From: Polynucleobacter sp.
GTDB taxonomy: Bacteria > Pseudomonadota > Gammaproteobacteria > Burkholderiales > Burkholderiaceae_D
DNA: 64,000 nucleotides
Reading direction: 5' to 3'
Assembly: GCA_021737945.1 (NCBI GenBank)
Contig: JAIPCX010000016.1
Location: 1-64,000 of the forward strand
Shown here: piece by piece, positions 6,923-16,230 of the stretch
How the letters are laid out: each line of letters begins with the position of its first letter
Position numbering within the stretch: position 1 is the first letter of the stretch
The notes under the pieces: model-generated
Seen by the model: only the letters and a program-made list of their open reading frames with translations
Databases searched by the model: none
Told to the model about the DNA's origin: nothing
Made by a program: the position numbers and the translations under genes

Positions 6923-7125
6923 GGAAGCACCTCAGGATTCAGATGATTAGACACAGAAAATTACTTGCCGACAACATAACACAAGTGCGTAATTTCACCC
7001 TTTGCGAACTTTTTAAGAGACCTATTTGCCCTCTAAAACATGAAATGTAAGCGAACAAAGGCATAATTCCATCTGGCATTACTCCGTTAACTTTGCCCAC
7101 CGGCATATCAACAAAAAGGAAAAAC

Positions 7126-7980
7126 ATGAAGCTGGTACGTTATGGCCGCCCCGGCCACGAAAAACCCGGTTTGATTGACAGCGAAGGCAAGCTGAGAGAC
7201 CTCTCAGGAATCGTCGACGATATCAGCCCTGATGAGCTCTCTCCTAAAGTTCTGGCAAAGCTAGGTAAAGTTAAAGCCGATCGGCTGCCTCTGGTACGCG
7301 GCAAGCCGCGCTACGGTGTACCGGTATCACACGTAGGCAAAATCATTTGTATCGGCCTGAATTATTCAGATCATGCCGCTGAATCAAATATGCCTATCCC
7401 CGCAGAGCCGATTGTTTTTATGAAAGCGATCACGGCGCTGAATGGTCCTAACGATGATGTGATGCTGCCAAAAGATTCGATCAAATCTGACTGGGAGGTT
7501 GAGTTGGGTGTGGTGATCGGAACCAAAGCGCAATATGTGAGCGAACGTCAAGCGTTGGAATATGTCGCTGGCTACTGCGTAGTGAATGATTTATCGGAGC
7601 GTGAATTTCAACTCGAGCACGGCCCTCAATGGGACAAAGGCAAAGGCTGCGACACCTTTGGACCCGTTGGTCCATGGCTAGTCACTCGCGATGAAATTCC
7701 TTATCCACAAAAGTTAGGTATGTGGCTCGATATCAATGGTCGGCGCATGCAAACTGGAAGTACCAAGACTATGATTTTTTCGGTCGCGAAAATCGTTAGC
7801 TACCTGAGTCGTTTTATGACGCTGATGCCAGGTGATGTGATTGCTACTGGCACGCCACCAGGTGTGGGCATGGGCATGAAGCCTCAGCGCTTCTTAGTTC
7901 CTGGTGATGAGATTGCCTTAGGCATTGATGGCTTGGGAGCGCAGCACCAGAAAGTACTGAAGTATAAAAAAGCGAAGTAA
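7126..7980 (+). CDS. Fumarylacetoacetate hydrolase family protein
   Basis: 284 residues from the ATG at 7126, which has AAGGA 5 bases upstream (an in-frame codon at 7093 lacks a site). The FAH fold is shown by ICIGLNYSDHA, the acidic metal-binding DWEVELGVVIG, NDLSEREFQ, and DVIATGTPPGVGMGM. Members cleave C-C bonds in beta-diketo acids or act as isomerases/decarboxylases in aromatic breakdown, in the cytoplasm with Mg2+. The exact substrate is not deducible. The gene stands alone, and the neighbouring liv genes converge on it. Confidence 0.88.
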   Translation: MKLVRYGRPGHEKPGLIDSEGKLRDLSGIVDDISPDELSPKVLAKLGKVKADRLPLVRGKPRYGVPVSHVGKIICIGLNYSDHAAESNMPIPAEPIVFMKAITALNGPNDDVMLPKDSIKSDWEVELGVVIGTKAQYVSERQALEYVAGYCVVNDLSEREFQLEHGPQWDKGKGCDTFGPVGPWLVTRDEIPYPQKLGMWLDINGRRMQTGSTKTMIFSVAKIVSYLSRFMTLMPGDVIATGTPPGVGMGMKPQRFLVPGDEIALGIDGLGAQHQKVLKYKKAK

Positions 7981-8021
7981 AAGTTAAGCTTTAAAAGCGA
8001 AGCTTTAGATGAGAATCTATG

Positions 8022-8043
8022 GATGCGGAGTTCGCTCCGCATC
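8022..8043. terminator. Strong hairpin between convergent genes
   Basis: GATGCGGAG / CTCCGCATC is a perfect 9-bp stem with a TTCG tetraloop, placed between the convergent FAH and livF genes. There is no T-run on either side, so it may act as a weak or Rho-assisted terminator or an mRNA 3' stabiliser for both transcripts. Confidence 0.5.
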
Positions 8044-8108
8044 CCGCTGCAGTGCAAATCACGCTGACGCGACACGCGGCAAAAATGCGGAGCTATAAAA
8101 CAAAAAGA

Positions 8109-8840
8109 TTAGCCGCCTAGATAAGCTTCAACAACTCGCGGATCTTGTAACAGATTAGCCGCCGTATCATTCAACACCACACGACCACTATCCATCACAT
8201 AGCCTCGCGTAGCCACTGACAAGGCTTGTCGTACATTTTGTTCGACTAAGAAAATAGTAATACCTTCATTCGCAACGGTACGAATCACCTCAAAAATGCG
8301 CTCAACCATAATCGGCGCCAATCCCATGGATGGCTCATCGAGTAACAATAATTTGGGATGGCTCATCAAGGCGCGCGCCATCGCCAGCATCTGTTGCTCG
8401 CCACCTGACAAATTACCCGCCAGTTGATTTTCACGTTCTTTCAGACGCGGGAAAATACCAAACCAATAATCGATATCGGCGTCAATCGCTAACTGATCAT
8501 CACGCATATAGGCACCCATCAGCAAATTTTCGCGAATAGTCATCCGAGAAAAAACTCCGCGACCTTCCGGTACCATCACCAATCCTAGTCCCGGTAACTT
8601 ATGCGCTGGCAAATGATCAATTCGCTGACCTAGATAACTAATCTCACCCGTTGCGTGCGACGCCGCCAGCGTATTGGTGATGGCTTTTAAGGTCGTGGTC
8701 TTGCCCGCACCATTGGCACCAATGAGTGTCACCAACTCACCTGCGGCAATATCGAGATCAATGCCCTTAACAGCCTCAATACCACCAAACGACACTCGGA
8801 GATCGTGAATACTCAGCAACGCAGCAGTTGATGTGTTCAT
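8109..8840 (-). CDS. livF: Branched-chain amino acid type ABC transporter ATP-binding protein LivF
   Basis: 243 residues, a cytoplasmic ATPase. Walker A is GANGAGKTT, the signature is LSGGEQQMLAMA, Walker B is LLLLDEPSMGLAP, and the H-loop region is TIFLVEQNVRQAL. The short LivF-type C-terminus (VVEAYLGG) is present. It is the last gene of livH-livM-livG-livF, overlapping livG by 4 bases. Together these form the membrane part of a hydrophobic amino acid or related substrate importer. No binding-protein gene is beside it, so the substrate is open. Confidence 0.9.
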   Translation of the reverse strand: MNTSTAALLSIHDLRVSFGGIEAVKGIDLDIAAGELVTLIGANGAGKTTTLKAITNTLAASHATGEISYLGQRIDHLPAHKLPGLGLVMVPEGRGVFSRMTIRENLLMGAYMRDDQLAIDADIDYWFGIFPRLKERENQLAGNLSGGEQQMLAMARALMSHPKLLLLDEPSMGLAPIMVERIFEVIRTVANEGITIFLVEQNVRQALSVATRGYVMDSGRVVLNDTAANLLQDPRVVEAYLGG

Positions 8841-9607
8841 GCAGCTTCACCACCCAAATAAGCCGCTATAACAGCAGGATGTTTTTGCACTTCAGCGGGT
8901 GTGCCTTCGGCAATGACTTTGCCGTAATCAAGCACCGTTAGTCGATCACATAAGCCCATCACTAATTTCACATCATGCTCAATCAATAAAATCGTTGTGC
9001 CCTGCTCTCGTATGGTTAGCAACAAAATTCGCAGGCTTTCTTTCTCTGTGGCATTCATGCCCGCTGCAGGTTCATCTAAGGCCAGCAGTAAAGGATCGGT
9101 CGCTAATGCTCGCGCGATCTCCACACGGCGTTGATCGCCATACGACAGATGTCGAGCAGTGCGCCCGGCCAGATGGGCGATACCCACAAAATCTAGTAAT
9201 TCGATAGCGCGCTGCTGAATCGCTGCTTCTTCATCGCGCGCGGCACGATGACGTAGTACGGCACCAATAATTCCCTGATGGGTACGCACATGTCGACCCA
9301 CCATGACGTTTTCCAACGCCGTCATATCGCCAAACAAACGAATATTTTGAAACGTACGAGCAATACCTGCGCGCGCTACTTCATGCGGCGATGAAGGTGA
9401 GTACGGATGATCGTTTAGTTCAAATTCACCACCATCAGGTTGATAGAGGCCGGTGATGACGTTGAATAGCGTGGTCTTACCTGCGCCGTTCGGCCCTATC
9501 AAGCCGTATATCTGACCACGCTGAATCGAGAGCGTTACATCCGACAGTGCCTGCAAGCCACCGAAGCGCTTACCTGCAGCTGAAATTCGCAGTAGTTGCG
9601 TCGTCAT
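8837..9607 (-). CDS. livG: Branched-chain amino acid type ABC transporter ATP-binding protein LivG
   Basis: 256 residues. Walker A is GPNGAGKTT, the signature is LSYGDQRRVEIARAL, Walker B is LLALDEPAAGM, and TILLIEHDVKLVMGLCDRL is the H-loop. The LivG-specific insert after Walker A (FNVITGLYQPDGG, then ARTFQNIRLF) is clear. The gene overlaps both livM and livF by 4 bases, typical of tight translational coupling. It works as the heterodimeric partner of LivF. Confidence 0.92.
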   Translation of the reverse strand: MTTQLLRISAAGKRFGGLQALSDVTLSIQRGQIYGLIGPNGAGKTTLFNVITGLYQPDGGEFELNDHPYSPSSPHEVARAGIARTFQNIRLFGDMTALENVMVGRHVRTHQGIIGAVLRHRAARDEEAAIQQRAIELLDFVGIAHLAGRTARHLSYGDQRRVEIARALATDPLLLALDEPAAGMNATEKESLRILLLTIREQGTTILLIEHDVKLVMGLCDRLTVLDYGKVIAEGTPAEVQKHPAVIAAYLGGEAA

Positions 9608-10812
9608 GCTTTGCCCCCTGCAGACGATGGTTCTGTTGGTGCTGACTCTTCAGGTATCAATCGATCTTCATGTCGAGGTGAAGGCCATAAACCTGATGGA
9701 CGCAACAGCATAATTAATACTAGCGCCAAGCCATATAACAGCTGACGCAATACTTCAGCCGCAATCCAAATCTGGCCAAACAACATCATCTGCATAGGCT
9801 CAACGGTATGCCTGAGTACTTCAGGTAAGGCGGCCAGTAAGATGGCACCCAACACCACACCAGGGATATGACCAATGCCACCCAACACCACCATGGCCAA
9901 CACAGCAATCGATTCAGTCAAGGTAAATGACTCGGGTGACACAAAGCCCTGAAAAGCAGCAAACATGGCGCCCGCGATACCGCCAAACGAAGCGCCCATT
10001 GCAAAAGCCAGTAGCTTCACGTTACGTACATTAATGCCCATGGCTTTAGCGGCGATTTCATCTTCACGAATCGCAATCCAGGCTCGACCCAAGCGCGAAT
10101 GTTGCAATCGACGTGAAATAAAAATAGTCAGTACGCACAACAGTAAAAATAAAAAGTAATAGGCATTCACCGACGGCATCTCAAATCCAGCGAACCTCAC
10201 CAGACCGCCGCTACCTGCTTCACCTGCAAAGGAAACTGATCCAACGCGCACTGGATCGATCAGATTAATTCCCTGCGGTCCGTTAGTGATGTTGACTGGA
10301 CCATTCAGGTTATTCATAAAGATACGAATGATTTCACCGAAGCCCAAGGTAACGATGGCGAGATAATCACCACGCAGCTTTAACGTCGGCGCACCAAGAA
10401 TTGCACCAGCAAGGCCTGCAACGATGGCTGCCAAGGAAACGATTAACCACACCGACAAATGAAAACCTTGAGTAGCAACCTCTACAGGGAGTATCGCCAT
10501 CAGACCTTGCGCAACGCTAGGAAACTCCATCTGCAGCGATTCAATCACCACAGCAAATTGTGGGGAAGCGAGTAAGCCAGCGATATACGCACCAATCGCA
10601 AAAAAAGCGATGTAACCCAAATCAAGCAGCCCAGCAAAACCAACCACGATATTCAATCCAAGCGCGAGCAGAATATAAAGTAACGCAACATCAATGATGC
10701 GTACCCATGAATTACCGAATTGCGATGCAATGAAAGGAAAAGCAATCAACAACAACACAAACAGGCTGCGTGTTGCGAAGCTGTCTTTTAAAAGAGGGGA
10801 GGAATTTTTCAT
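9604..10812 (-). CDS. livM: Branched-chain amino acid type ABC permease LivM
   Basis: 402 residues with about nine to ten hydrophobic segments. The family hallmarks are LNIVVGFAGLLDLGYIAF, the cytoplasmic coupling loop RLGRAWIAIREDEIAAKAMG, and GGIGHIPGVVLGA near the end. A long periplasmic insertion (about residues 85-115) and a hydrophilic C-tail are present, as in longer LivM forms. It pairs with LivH in the membrane and follows it after a 16-base gap. Confidence 0.9.
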   Translation of the reverse strand: MKNSSPLLKDSFATRSLFVLLLIAFPFIASQFGNSWVRIIDVALLYILLALGLNIVVGFAGLLDLGYIAFFAIGAYIAGLLASPQFAVVIESLQMEFPSVAQGLMAILPVEVATQGFHLSVWLIVSLAAIVAGLAGAILGAPTLKLRGDYLAIVTLGFGEIIRIFMNNLNGPVNITNGPQGINLIDPVRVGSVSFAGEAGSGGLVRFAGFEMPSVNAYYFLFLLLCVLTIFISRRLQHSRLGRAWIAIREDEIAAKAMGINVRNVKLLAFAMGASFGGIAGAMFAAFQGFVSPESFTLTESIAVLAMVVLGGIGHIPGVVLGAILLAALPEVLRHTVEPMQMMLFGQIWIAAEVLRQLLYGLALVLIMLLRPSGLWPSPRHEDRLIPEESAPTEPSSAGGKA

Positions 10813-10828
10813 GTGCGTTGATGGCTAA

Positions 10829-11758
10829 CTACGAACGATCCGCTACTCGCTCACCCATCAAACCAGAGGGTCGGACTGTCAAAACAAGTATCAACACGAT
10901 GAAAGCAAAAATATCTTGGTAATGACTTCCCAAAACGCCCGCAGTCAGATCACCAATGTAGCCAGCACCTAGGCTCTCGATGAGGCCCAATAAAATACCG
11001 CCCAGCATAGCGCCATAAATATTTCCAATACCACCTAACACGGCAGCAGAAAATGCTTTGAGTCCTGGAGTAAATCCCATCGCAAACTGCACGGAAGCAT
11101 AGTTCGCACCCCACATGACGCCTGCTATCGCAGCTAGTGTGGCGCCGATGGCAAACGTAAAAACAATCACGCGATTCGAATCCACACCCATGAGCGCCGC
11201 GACGCGAGGATTTTCTGCGACGGCTCGCATCGCACGGCCCATACGCGTACGTTCAACCAGCAGCGTCAGCACGATCATTGAAATAGTAGCTAATAACAAA
11301 AGTAGTACCTGAGTTGGCGTGATTAGTGCGCCAAGTATGTGTATAGGCTCAACCGGTAACACCTGCGGAAAAGGAAGTGGATTACGTCCCCAAATCATCA
11401 TCGCAAATGTTTGTAAAAGTATAGAGACGCCAATCGCAGTAATCAGCGGAGCCAATCGCGGCGCATTGCGCAAGCGACGATAAGCAATCCGCTCTATAAC
11501 TATGCTAACTACTATACACACAGGAATCGCACCAACAATAGCGATTGCCAGTTGAACGATGCCCGGCAAATCAGGAGCCACATGACTAATAATTTGTAAT
11601 AGTGTCCAACCGGCCATGGCACCTATCATCAACACGTCACCATGAGCAAAATTGATCAGGTTGAGTACGCCATAGACCATGGTGTAACCCAAAGCGATCA
11701 ATGCATACATGCTACCCAACACTAGGCCATTGAATAACTGCTGTAACAATATTTCCAT
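10829..11758 (-). CDS. livH: Branched-chain amino acid type ABC permease LivH
   Basis: 309 residues, strongly hydrophobic with about eight segments. LivH hallmarks are QLFNGLVLGSMYALIALG at the start, MVYGVLNLINFAHGD, the coupling loop TRMGRAMRAVAENPRVA, and AVLGGIGNIYGAMLGG. It is the first gene of the four-gene liv operon, 28 bases downstream of ispH on the same strand, so the transporter may be partly co-transcribed with ispH. Confidence 0.9.
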   Translation of the reverse strand: MEILLQQLFNGLVLGSMYALIALGYTMVYGVLNLINFAHGDVLMIGAMAGWTLLQIISHVAPDLPGIVQLAIAIVGAIPVCIVVSIVIERIAYRRLRNAPRLAPLITAIGVSILLQTFAMMIWGRNPLPFPQVLPVEPIHILGALITPTQVLLLLLATISMIVLTLLVERTRMGRAMRAVAENPRVAALMGVDSNRVIVFTFAIGATLAAIAGVMWGANYASVQFAMGFTPGLKAFSAAVLGGIGNIYGAMLGGILLGLIESLGAGYIGDLTAGVLGSHYQDIFAFIVLILVLTVRPSGLMGERVADRS

Positions 11759-11786
11759 AGAATTCCGATGAGTCGCCTAAGCCGTA

Positions 11787-12731
11787 TTAGGCCGTGGCCG
11801 GACGTGGATTGAGACCTTTGGGTAAAGGGAAAGTGACATGCTCTTCAACGCCGTCTAAATTACGCACACTACCTATTCCCATAGATTTGAGCATGGCGAC
11901 GACCTCTTCTACTAAAATCTCTGGAGCAGAAGCACCTGCTGTCACACCAATACGTTTTTTACCTACCAACCAAGCAGGATCAATCTGACGTGCGTTATCC
12001 ACCATGTAGGACGTCACGCCATTTTTTTGTGCGACTTCACGCAATCGATTTGAATTTGAACTGCTGGGACTACCCACCACAATCACTAACTCAACTTGAG
12101 GCGCCATCAACTTGACAGCGTGCTGGCGATTGGTTGTGGCGTAGCAGATGTCTCCTTTTTTTGGCTCTGCTATCAATGGGAAACGCGCCTTAAGTGCAGC
12201 GATGATTTCTGTTGTGTCATCAACCGATAAGGTGGTTTGAGATACATACGCTAAACGATCCGGTGATTTGACATGTAGCGTTTGCACATCTGCTACGGTC
12301 TCTACTAAGTACATACCTGCATCGCTCTGACCCATCGTCCCCTCAACTTCGGGATGCCCCTGATGGCCAATCATGATGATCTCACGGTTTTCTTCACGCA
12401 TTTTGGCGACTTCAACATGAACCTTCGTCACAAGTGGACAGGTTGCATCAAAAATTTTCAGACCACGTTCTTCAGCTTCAGCCTTAATCGCGCGTGAGAC
12501 ACCGTGCGCAGAAAATACCAAGTGACTGCCGGAAGGCACATCAGCAAGGTCTTCAATAAAAACAGCGCCTTTATTGCGCAAATCTTCGACGACGTAAGCG
12601 TTATGAACAATTTCGTGGCGCACATAGACGGGTGCACCAAATTGTGCGAGAGCTCTCTCAACGATTTCAATCGCGCGATCCACTCCAGCGCAAAAACCTC
12701 TTGGCTGAGCAAGCAAAATTTCTTTGTCCAT
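11787..12731 (-). CDS. ispH: 4-hydroxy-3-methylbut-2-enyl diphosphate reductase
   Basis: 314 residues. IspH makes IPP and DMAPP from HMBPP in the last step of the MEP isoprenoid pathway, using a [4Fe-4S] cluster. The three cluster Cys lie in [23 protein letters not shown] and [11 protein letters not shown]. Substrate-contact motifs [19 protein letters not shown] and [12 protein letters not shown] are present. The start has GGAG five bases upstream. The length is standard. It sits between the SlpA-type FKBP gene and liv genes, an order I associate with Burkholderiales. Confidence 0.97.
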   Translation of the reverse strand: MDKEILLAQPRGFCAGVDRAIEIVERALAQFGAPVYVRHEIVHNAYVVEDLRNKGAVFIEDLADVPSGSHLVFSAHGVSRAIKAEAEERGLKIFDATCPLVTKVHVEVAKMREENREIIMIGHQGHPEVEGTMGQSDAGMYLVETVADVQTLHVKSPDRLAYVSQTTLSVDDTTEIIAALKARFPLIAEPKKGDICYATTNRQHAVKLMAPQVELVIVVGSPSSSNSNRLREVAQKNGVTSYMVDNARQIDPAWLVGKKRIGVTAGASAPEILVEEVVAMLKSMGIGSVRNLDGVEEHVTFPLPKGLNPRPATA

Positions 12732-12841
12732 GCTTTCTCCCTCAATACTTTTCCGGGCAATCGTGCACCGGATAGTAAAAACAATTCGTGATACTACTAA
12801 TTAAGTACTTCAATGAAAACTCAAAAACAGTGTAGCCACCA

Positions 12842-13297
12842 TCACATCACACCAATAATGCGCACCTCGAATTTTACGTGCTGACCAGCCAATGGGTGGT
12901 TGAAATCAAATAGGGCATCGTGTTCACCCATCTCTCTCAACACGCCAGCAAACCGCCCCCCACCAGGAGCCGCGAAATCGACCAGGTCGCCGACCGTATA
13001 GTCTTCGTCGGCATTCGAGTTTTCACGCAATGTGGCGAGTGAAACCCTTTGCAATAAATCAGGATTCCGCGGGCCAAATGCCTGCTCCGGCGATAGGTCA
13101 AAGGTCTGATGGGCGCCTTCAGCTAAGCCTATCAGGCACTGCTCAAGAAAAGGCGCTAGCTGCCCTAAGCCGATCTGCAATGTTGCCGGATTTTCTTCAA
13201 ACGTACTGACGATCGACTCACCCTGCTGAGAAGACAATCGGTAATGAAGTGTCAGGAAAGACCCTTGGTTGATCATAGGTTGTGGCGAAGTCGGCAT
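12842..13297 (-). CDS. fkpB: FKBP-type peptidyl-prolyl isomerase, SlpA/FkpB type
   Basis: 151 residues, a cytoplasmic FKBP-fold isomerase/chaperone of the SlpA subclass. The core FKBP strands (GSFLTLHYRL, ATLQIGLGQLAPFLEQCL), the inserted IF domain (roughly 75-125, FGPRNPDLLQRVS) and the return strand FNHPLAGQHVKFEVRI are visible. The IF insertion sits between FKBP halves, as expected of SlpA-like proteins. It lies upstream of ispH on the same strand with a 110-base gap. The start is uncertain: an internal ATG at codon 8 is possible. Confidence 0.85.
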   Translation of the reverse strand: MPTSPQPMINQGSFLTLHYRLSSQQGESIVSTFEENPATLQIGLGQLAPFLEQCLIGLAEGAHQTFDLSPEQAFGPRNPDLLQRVSLATLRENSNADEDYTVGDLVDFAAPGGGRFAGVLREMGEHDALFDFNHPLAGQHVKFEVRIIGVM

Positions 13298-13472
13298 AAA
13301 GGTAGGTCTAAAACGAGTCTCACGCTATTGTAAGCTAGCCATCGAGTCAGGATTTATAGCATCAAGGTTTTACTTCGCTAAGCTGCGCTGTCTCCCTTGT
13401 TACGGCTACCAAACTAAGTAGCGTAATCAAGGCGGTCTTTTACGTGACTGTGATATTTAAAGGATGGATAGC

Positions 13473-14147
13473 ATGCGTATAAACGATTTACCAGCCGGTG
13501 AACGGCCACGCGAGCGCTTGTTGTCTCTGGGTGCTGAAGCTCTCACCGATGTTGAGTTACTAGCCATCGTTCTGCATACCGGCACTACCGGCATGGGGGT
13601 GGTCCAAATGGCTGAATCCATCATCACTAAATTTGGCTCACTTGGAAAACTTATGACAGCACCGGCGCTAGCGTTGAACGACATCAAGGGGTTGGGACCG
13701 GCAAAACGCTCGCAAATGCTCGCCGTACTAGAGCTAGGAAGGCGCTGTTTTGCTGGTGAGATGAAAGCTCAACCGGTTTTCAAATCACCCAAATCGCTAG
13801 AGCAGTTTTTACAGATGCAATTTGCAGGGCAGCAAAGCGAGAGTTTCATCGCACTCTTTCTGGATGTAGAGCACCGCATGATTGCTTGCGAAACGTTATT
13901 CAAAGGTACGCTGACTCGGACCGCGGTTTATCCGCGTGAAATCGTGCGCCGAGCACTAGAACACAATGCAGCTGCCGTCATCTTTGCCCATAACCACCCT
14001 TCCGGCGAAGCCAAACCCAGCGCAATGGACAAAATGCTAACGTCCGAACTCAAGAAGGTAATGGCTTGCGTAGAAATACCGATGCTGGATCACCTGATTG
14101 TCAGTGGTGCCGAGGTATGGTCATTTCAAGCGAACGGACTGTGCTGA
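13473..14147 (+). CDS. radC: DNA repair protein RadC (JAMM family)
   Basis: 224 residues from the ATG at 13473, chosen because AAAGGA (13459-13464) is 8 bases upstream; the ATG at 13464 overlaps that site. The N-terminal helix-hairpin-helix part (NDIKGLGPAKRSQML) is followed by the JAMM metal site HNHPSGEAKPSAMD with the preceding RAL..EHNA.AVI strand. RadC proteins have a metalloprotease-like fold; their role in repair is debated. It sits upstream of the rpmB operon and is separated from it by that operon's own promoter. Confidence 0.93.
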   Translation: MRINDLPAGERPRERLLSLGAEALTDVELLAIVLHTGTTGMGVVQMAESIITKFGSLGKLMTAPALALNDIKGLGPAKRSQMLAVLELGRRCFAGEMKAQPVFKSPKSLEQFLQMQFAGQQSESFIALFLDVEHRMIACETLFKGTLTRTAVYPREIVRRALEHNAAAVIFAHNHPSGEAKPSAMDKMLTSELKKVMACVEIPMLDHLIVSGAEVWSFQANGLC

Positions 14148-14291
14148 GTCCTTGATTTAGCAGGAAATTTTGCTTTAGCACTACTCTTGGTAAGATACCG
14201 ATGTGGCAATATAAATCAAAATTAATGCCCAACTTAGGCCAATTGTTAAATTAATCCTAGGTATAAAGACACCATTTTAGTTCGCAAGTCC

Positions 14292-14320
14292 TTGAAAAAT
14301 TTAAATATTTTCAGTATAAT
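14292..14320 (+). promoter_or_regulatory. Sigma-70 promoter of rpmB-rpmG
   Basis: TTGAAA (14292-14297), a 17-base spacer and TATAAT (14315-14320) give a near-consensus promoter about 40 bases before the rpmB start. This fits a highly expressed ribosomal protein operon. Confidence 0.85.
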
Positions 14321-14359
14321 CGCCGTCTTTCCAATGTTGGATGTATAAAGGAGTCTGCC

Positions 14360-14596
14360 GTGGCACGTGAATGCCAAGTAACAGGGAAGAAGCCGATGGT
14401 CGGCAACAACGTTTCCCACGCTAATAACAAAACCAAGCGCCGCTTCCTGCCTAACTTGCAGAATCGCCGTTTCTGGGTTGAATCTGAAAACCGCTGGGTC
14501 CGCATGCGCGTATCGACTGCAGGTGTTCGTATTATCGACAAACTCGGCATCGACGCCGTGCTGGTCGACATGCGCGCCCGTGGCGAGAAGATCTAA
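14360..14596 (+). CDS. rpmB: 50S ribosomal protein L28
   Basis: 78 residues. It starts at GTG 14360 with AAAGGAG (14347-14353) six bases upstream. The sequence [33 protein letters not shown] and GIRII-like VRIIDKLG is typical of L28. It contains only one Cys, so this is the zinc-free type. First gene of the rpmB-rpmG pair, its usual partner. Confidence 0.97.
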   Translation: MARECQVTGKKPMVGNNVSHANNKTKRRFLPNLQNRRFWVESENRWVRMRVSTAGVRIIDKLGIDAVLVDMRARGEKI

Positions 14597-14621
14597 CGAT
14601 TACATTTAAAGGACGACCACC

Positions 14622-14789
14622 ATGGCTACTAAAGGCCGAGATAAGATCAAACTGGAGTCAAGTGCGGGTACTGGCCACTTCTACACGACTTCCAAGAACA
14701 AGCGCACCATGCCTGAAAAAATGGAGATCATGAAATTCGATCCCAAGGCTCGTAAGCACGTGATGTACAAAGAAACGAAGATTAAGTAA
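14622..14789 (+). CDS. rpmG: 50S ribosomal protein L33
   Basis: 55 residues from ATG 14622, with AAAGGA (14608-14613) eight bases upstream. [25 protein letters not shown] and [11 protein letters not shown] are typical of L33. It has no Cys, so it is the zinc-independent form. It follows rpmB after 25 bases and is followed by a strong terminator. Confidence 0.97.
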   Translation: MATKGRDKIKLESSAGTGHFYTTSKNKRTMPEKMEIMKFDPKARKHVMYKETKIK

Positions 14790-14820
14790 ATCGTCGATTC
14801 GCCAAGTTAGTAAAGTTCGT

Positions 14821-14855
14821 AAAAAAGCCCCGCAAATGTTGCGGGGCTTTTTTTG
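14821..14855 (+). terminator. Intrinsic terminator of rpmB-rpmG
   Basis: The stem AGCCCCGCAA / TTGCGGGGCT with a three-base loop ATG is followed by TTTTTTT. It has a leading A-run, so it may also work in the opposite direction for the desaturase gene. Confidence 0.93.
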
Positions 14856-14901
14856 CTTGAGACTATCGACTTTCGATAGTCATCAAAGCCAAGTTCTAAC
14901 C

Positions 14902-16110
14902 TTAGGCATAGCTACGCAAGCGCAGCGAGAACTGCTCCAACGAACGAATACCCGAAGCCTCAGCACGAGCGCACCAGTCACGCAACTGGGCGAGTAATTG
15001 ATCGCTACTCGAATGGGAGCGCTCCCACAGTGCAGCCAATTCCGTTCTCATTTCATGCATCGTCTTCAGGGTATCGCTGTACTTGAAGATTTCTGACAAT
15101 TGCTGCTGTTGTGCTGCTTCCAGGGTTGCTGGCTCGCACTGCAGTAATTTTTTCGATGATTTCAACACGTCTTTCTCAATTGCCGATTTAGCGCGTATGT
15201 TGGCAATCTCATCACCCCACGCCTGTCGCAGCGAAAGTGCATATTTGGCCATCACGTCGTAGCGATTCGCAACGATAGACTGCAGCGTATCCAGATCTGC
15301 CACCAGCTTTTCACGATCGAAACGTGGAGCAGGTGCGACTTTCTTCACCTTAGCAAGGCCAAAGAAAGAAAGAATGGTGATGTACATCCAGCCGATATCG
15401 AACTCATACCACTTCGATGAGAGTTTGGCCGAGGTGCCATAGGTGTGGTGATTATTGTGTAACTCTTCACCACCAATGATGATGCCCCAAGGAAGAATGT
15501 TAGTTGAAGCATCCTTACAATTAAAATTACGATAGCCCCAAAAGTGACCAATGCCGTTAATGATGCCGGCGGCTGTCACAGGAATCCACATCATCTGCAC
15601 CGCCCAGACGCTCAATCCAAGCACGCCAAACAGCAAAATATTAATAACTAACAGCATGGAAACACCCAGAGCTGAGCGTTTTGTATAGACATTACGCTCG
15701 ATCCAATCATCAGGCGTGCCGTGGCCATATTTCTCTATGGTTTCGGTGTTACGTGCCTCGATACGATACAGCTCAGCACCTTCGTACACGACTTTGTCGA
15801 TGCCACGCGTGACTGGGCTATGCGGATCTTCTTCAGTCTCGCATTTAGCATGATGTTTACGGTGTATGGCAGCCCACTCTTTGGTGACCATGCCCGTGGT
15901 CAGCCACAACCAAAAACGGAAAAAATGACTAGGTATCGCATGCAAATCCAACGCACGGTGTGCTTGGCAGCGATGTAAAAAAATAGTGACGCCCGCAATA
16001 GTGATGTGCGTGACGATCAAGGTGTAAATAACAATTTGCCAGCCAGTTGCGTGCAACAAGCCGTTCAAAAGGAAATCGAGTACGGGATCCAAGCCAGAGG
16101 TCAGGCTCAT
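14902..16110 (-). CDS. Membrane fatty acid desaturase (delta-9 type)
   Basis: 402 residues from the ATG at 16110, which has GGAG five bases upstream; the in-frame extension to 16152 lacks support. The three His boxes are HRCQAHRAL (H-x4-H), HRKHHAKC (H-x-x-H-H) and HNNHHTYG (H-x-x-H-H), with hydrophobic segments between. These bind a di-iron centre that adds a double bond to acyl chains (acyl-CoA or lipid-linked). A C-terminal helical extension of about 100 residues follows the core. Likely used to adjust membrane fluidity. Confidence 0.92.
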   Translation of the reverse strand: MSLTSGLDPVLDFLLNGLLHATGWQIVIYTLIVTHITIAGVTIFLHRCQAHRALDLHAIPSHFFRFWLWLTTGMVTKEWAAIHRKHHAKCETEEDPHSPVTRGIDKVVYEGAELYRIEARNTETIEKYGHGTPDDWIERNVYTKRSALGVSMLLVINILLFGVLGLSVWAVQMMWIPVTAAGIINGIGHFWGYRNFNCKDASTNILPWGIIIGGEELHNNHHTYGTSAKLSSKWYEFDIGWMYITILSFFGLAKVKKVAPAPRFDREKLVADLDTLQSIVANRYDVMAKYALSLRQAWGDEIANIRAKSAIEKDVLKSSKKLLQCEPATLEAAQQQQLSEIFKYSDTLKTMHEMRTELAALWERSHSSSDQLLAQLRDWCARAEASGIRSLEQFSLRLRSYA

Positions 16111-16230
16111 TTTTTCTCCAGAGAGTAGAACATGGGTGAAGCAAAGCGGCATTGATTTAATGCGACTTACAGTGCTTCAATAATTGAATTGTACGTTGTT
16201 TTGGCCTAGCCGGGCTTCTTAAAGAGCAAC

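Noticed and set aside
6939-7127. 62-codon minus-strand frame before the FAH gene
   Set aside because: Overlaps the promoter region of the FAH gene and looks like non-coding sequence.
8022-8043. Hairpin as a classic intrinsic terminator
   Set aside because: The stem is perfect but no T-run follows on either strand, so it is listed as a weak terminator only.
12458-12784. 108-codon frame overlapping the start of ispH
   Set aside because: It is a shifted frame across the real ispH start and shares no motif.
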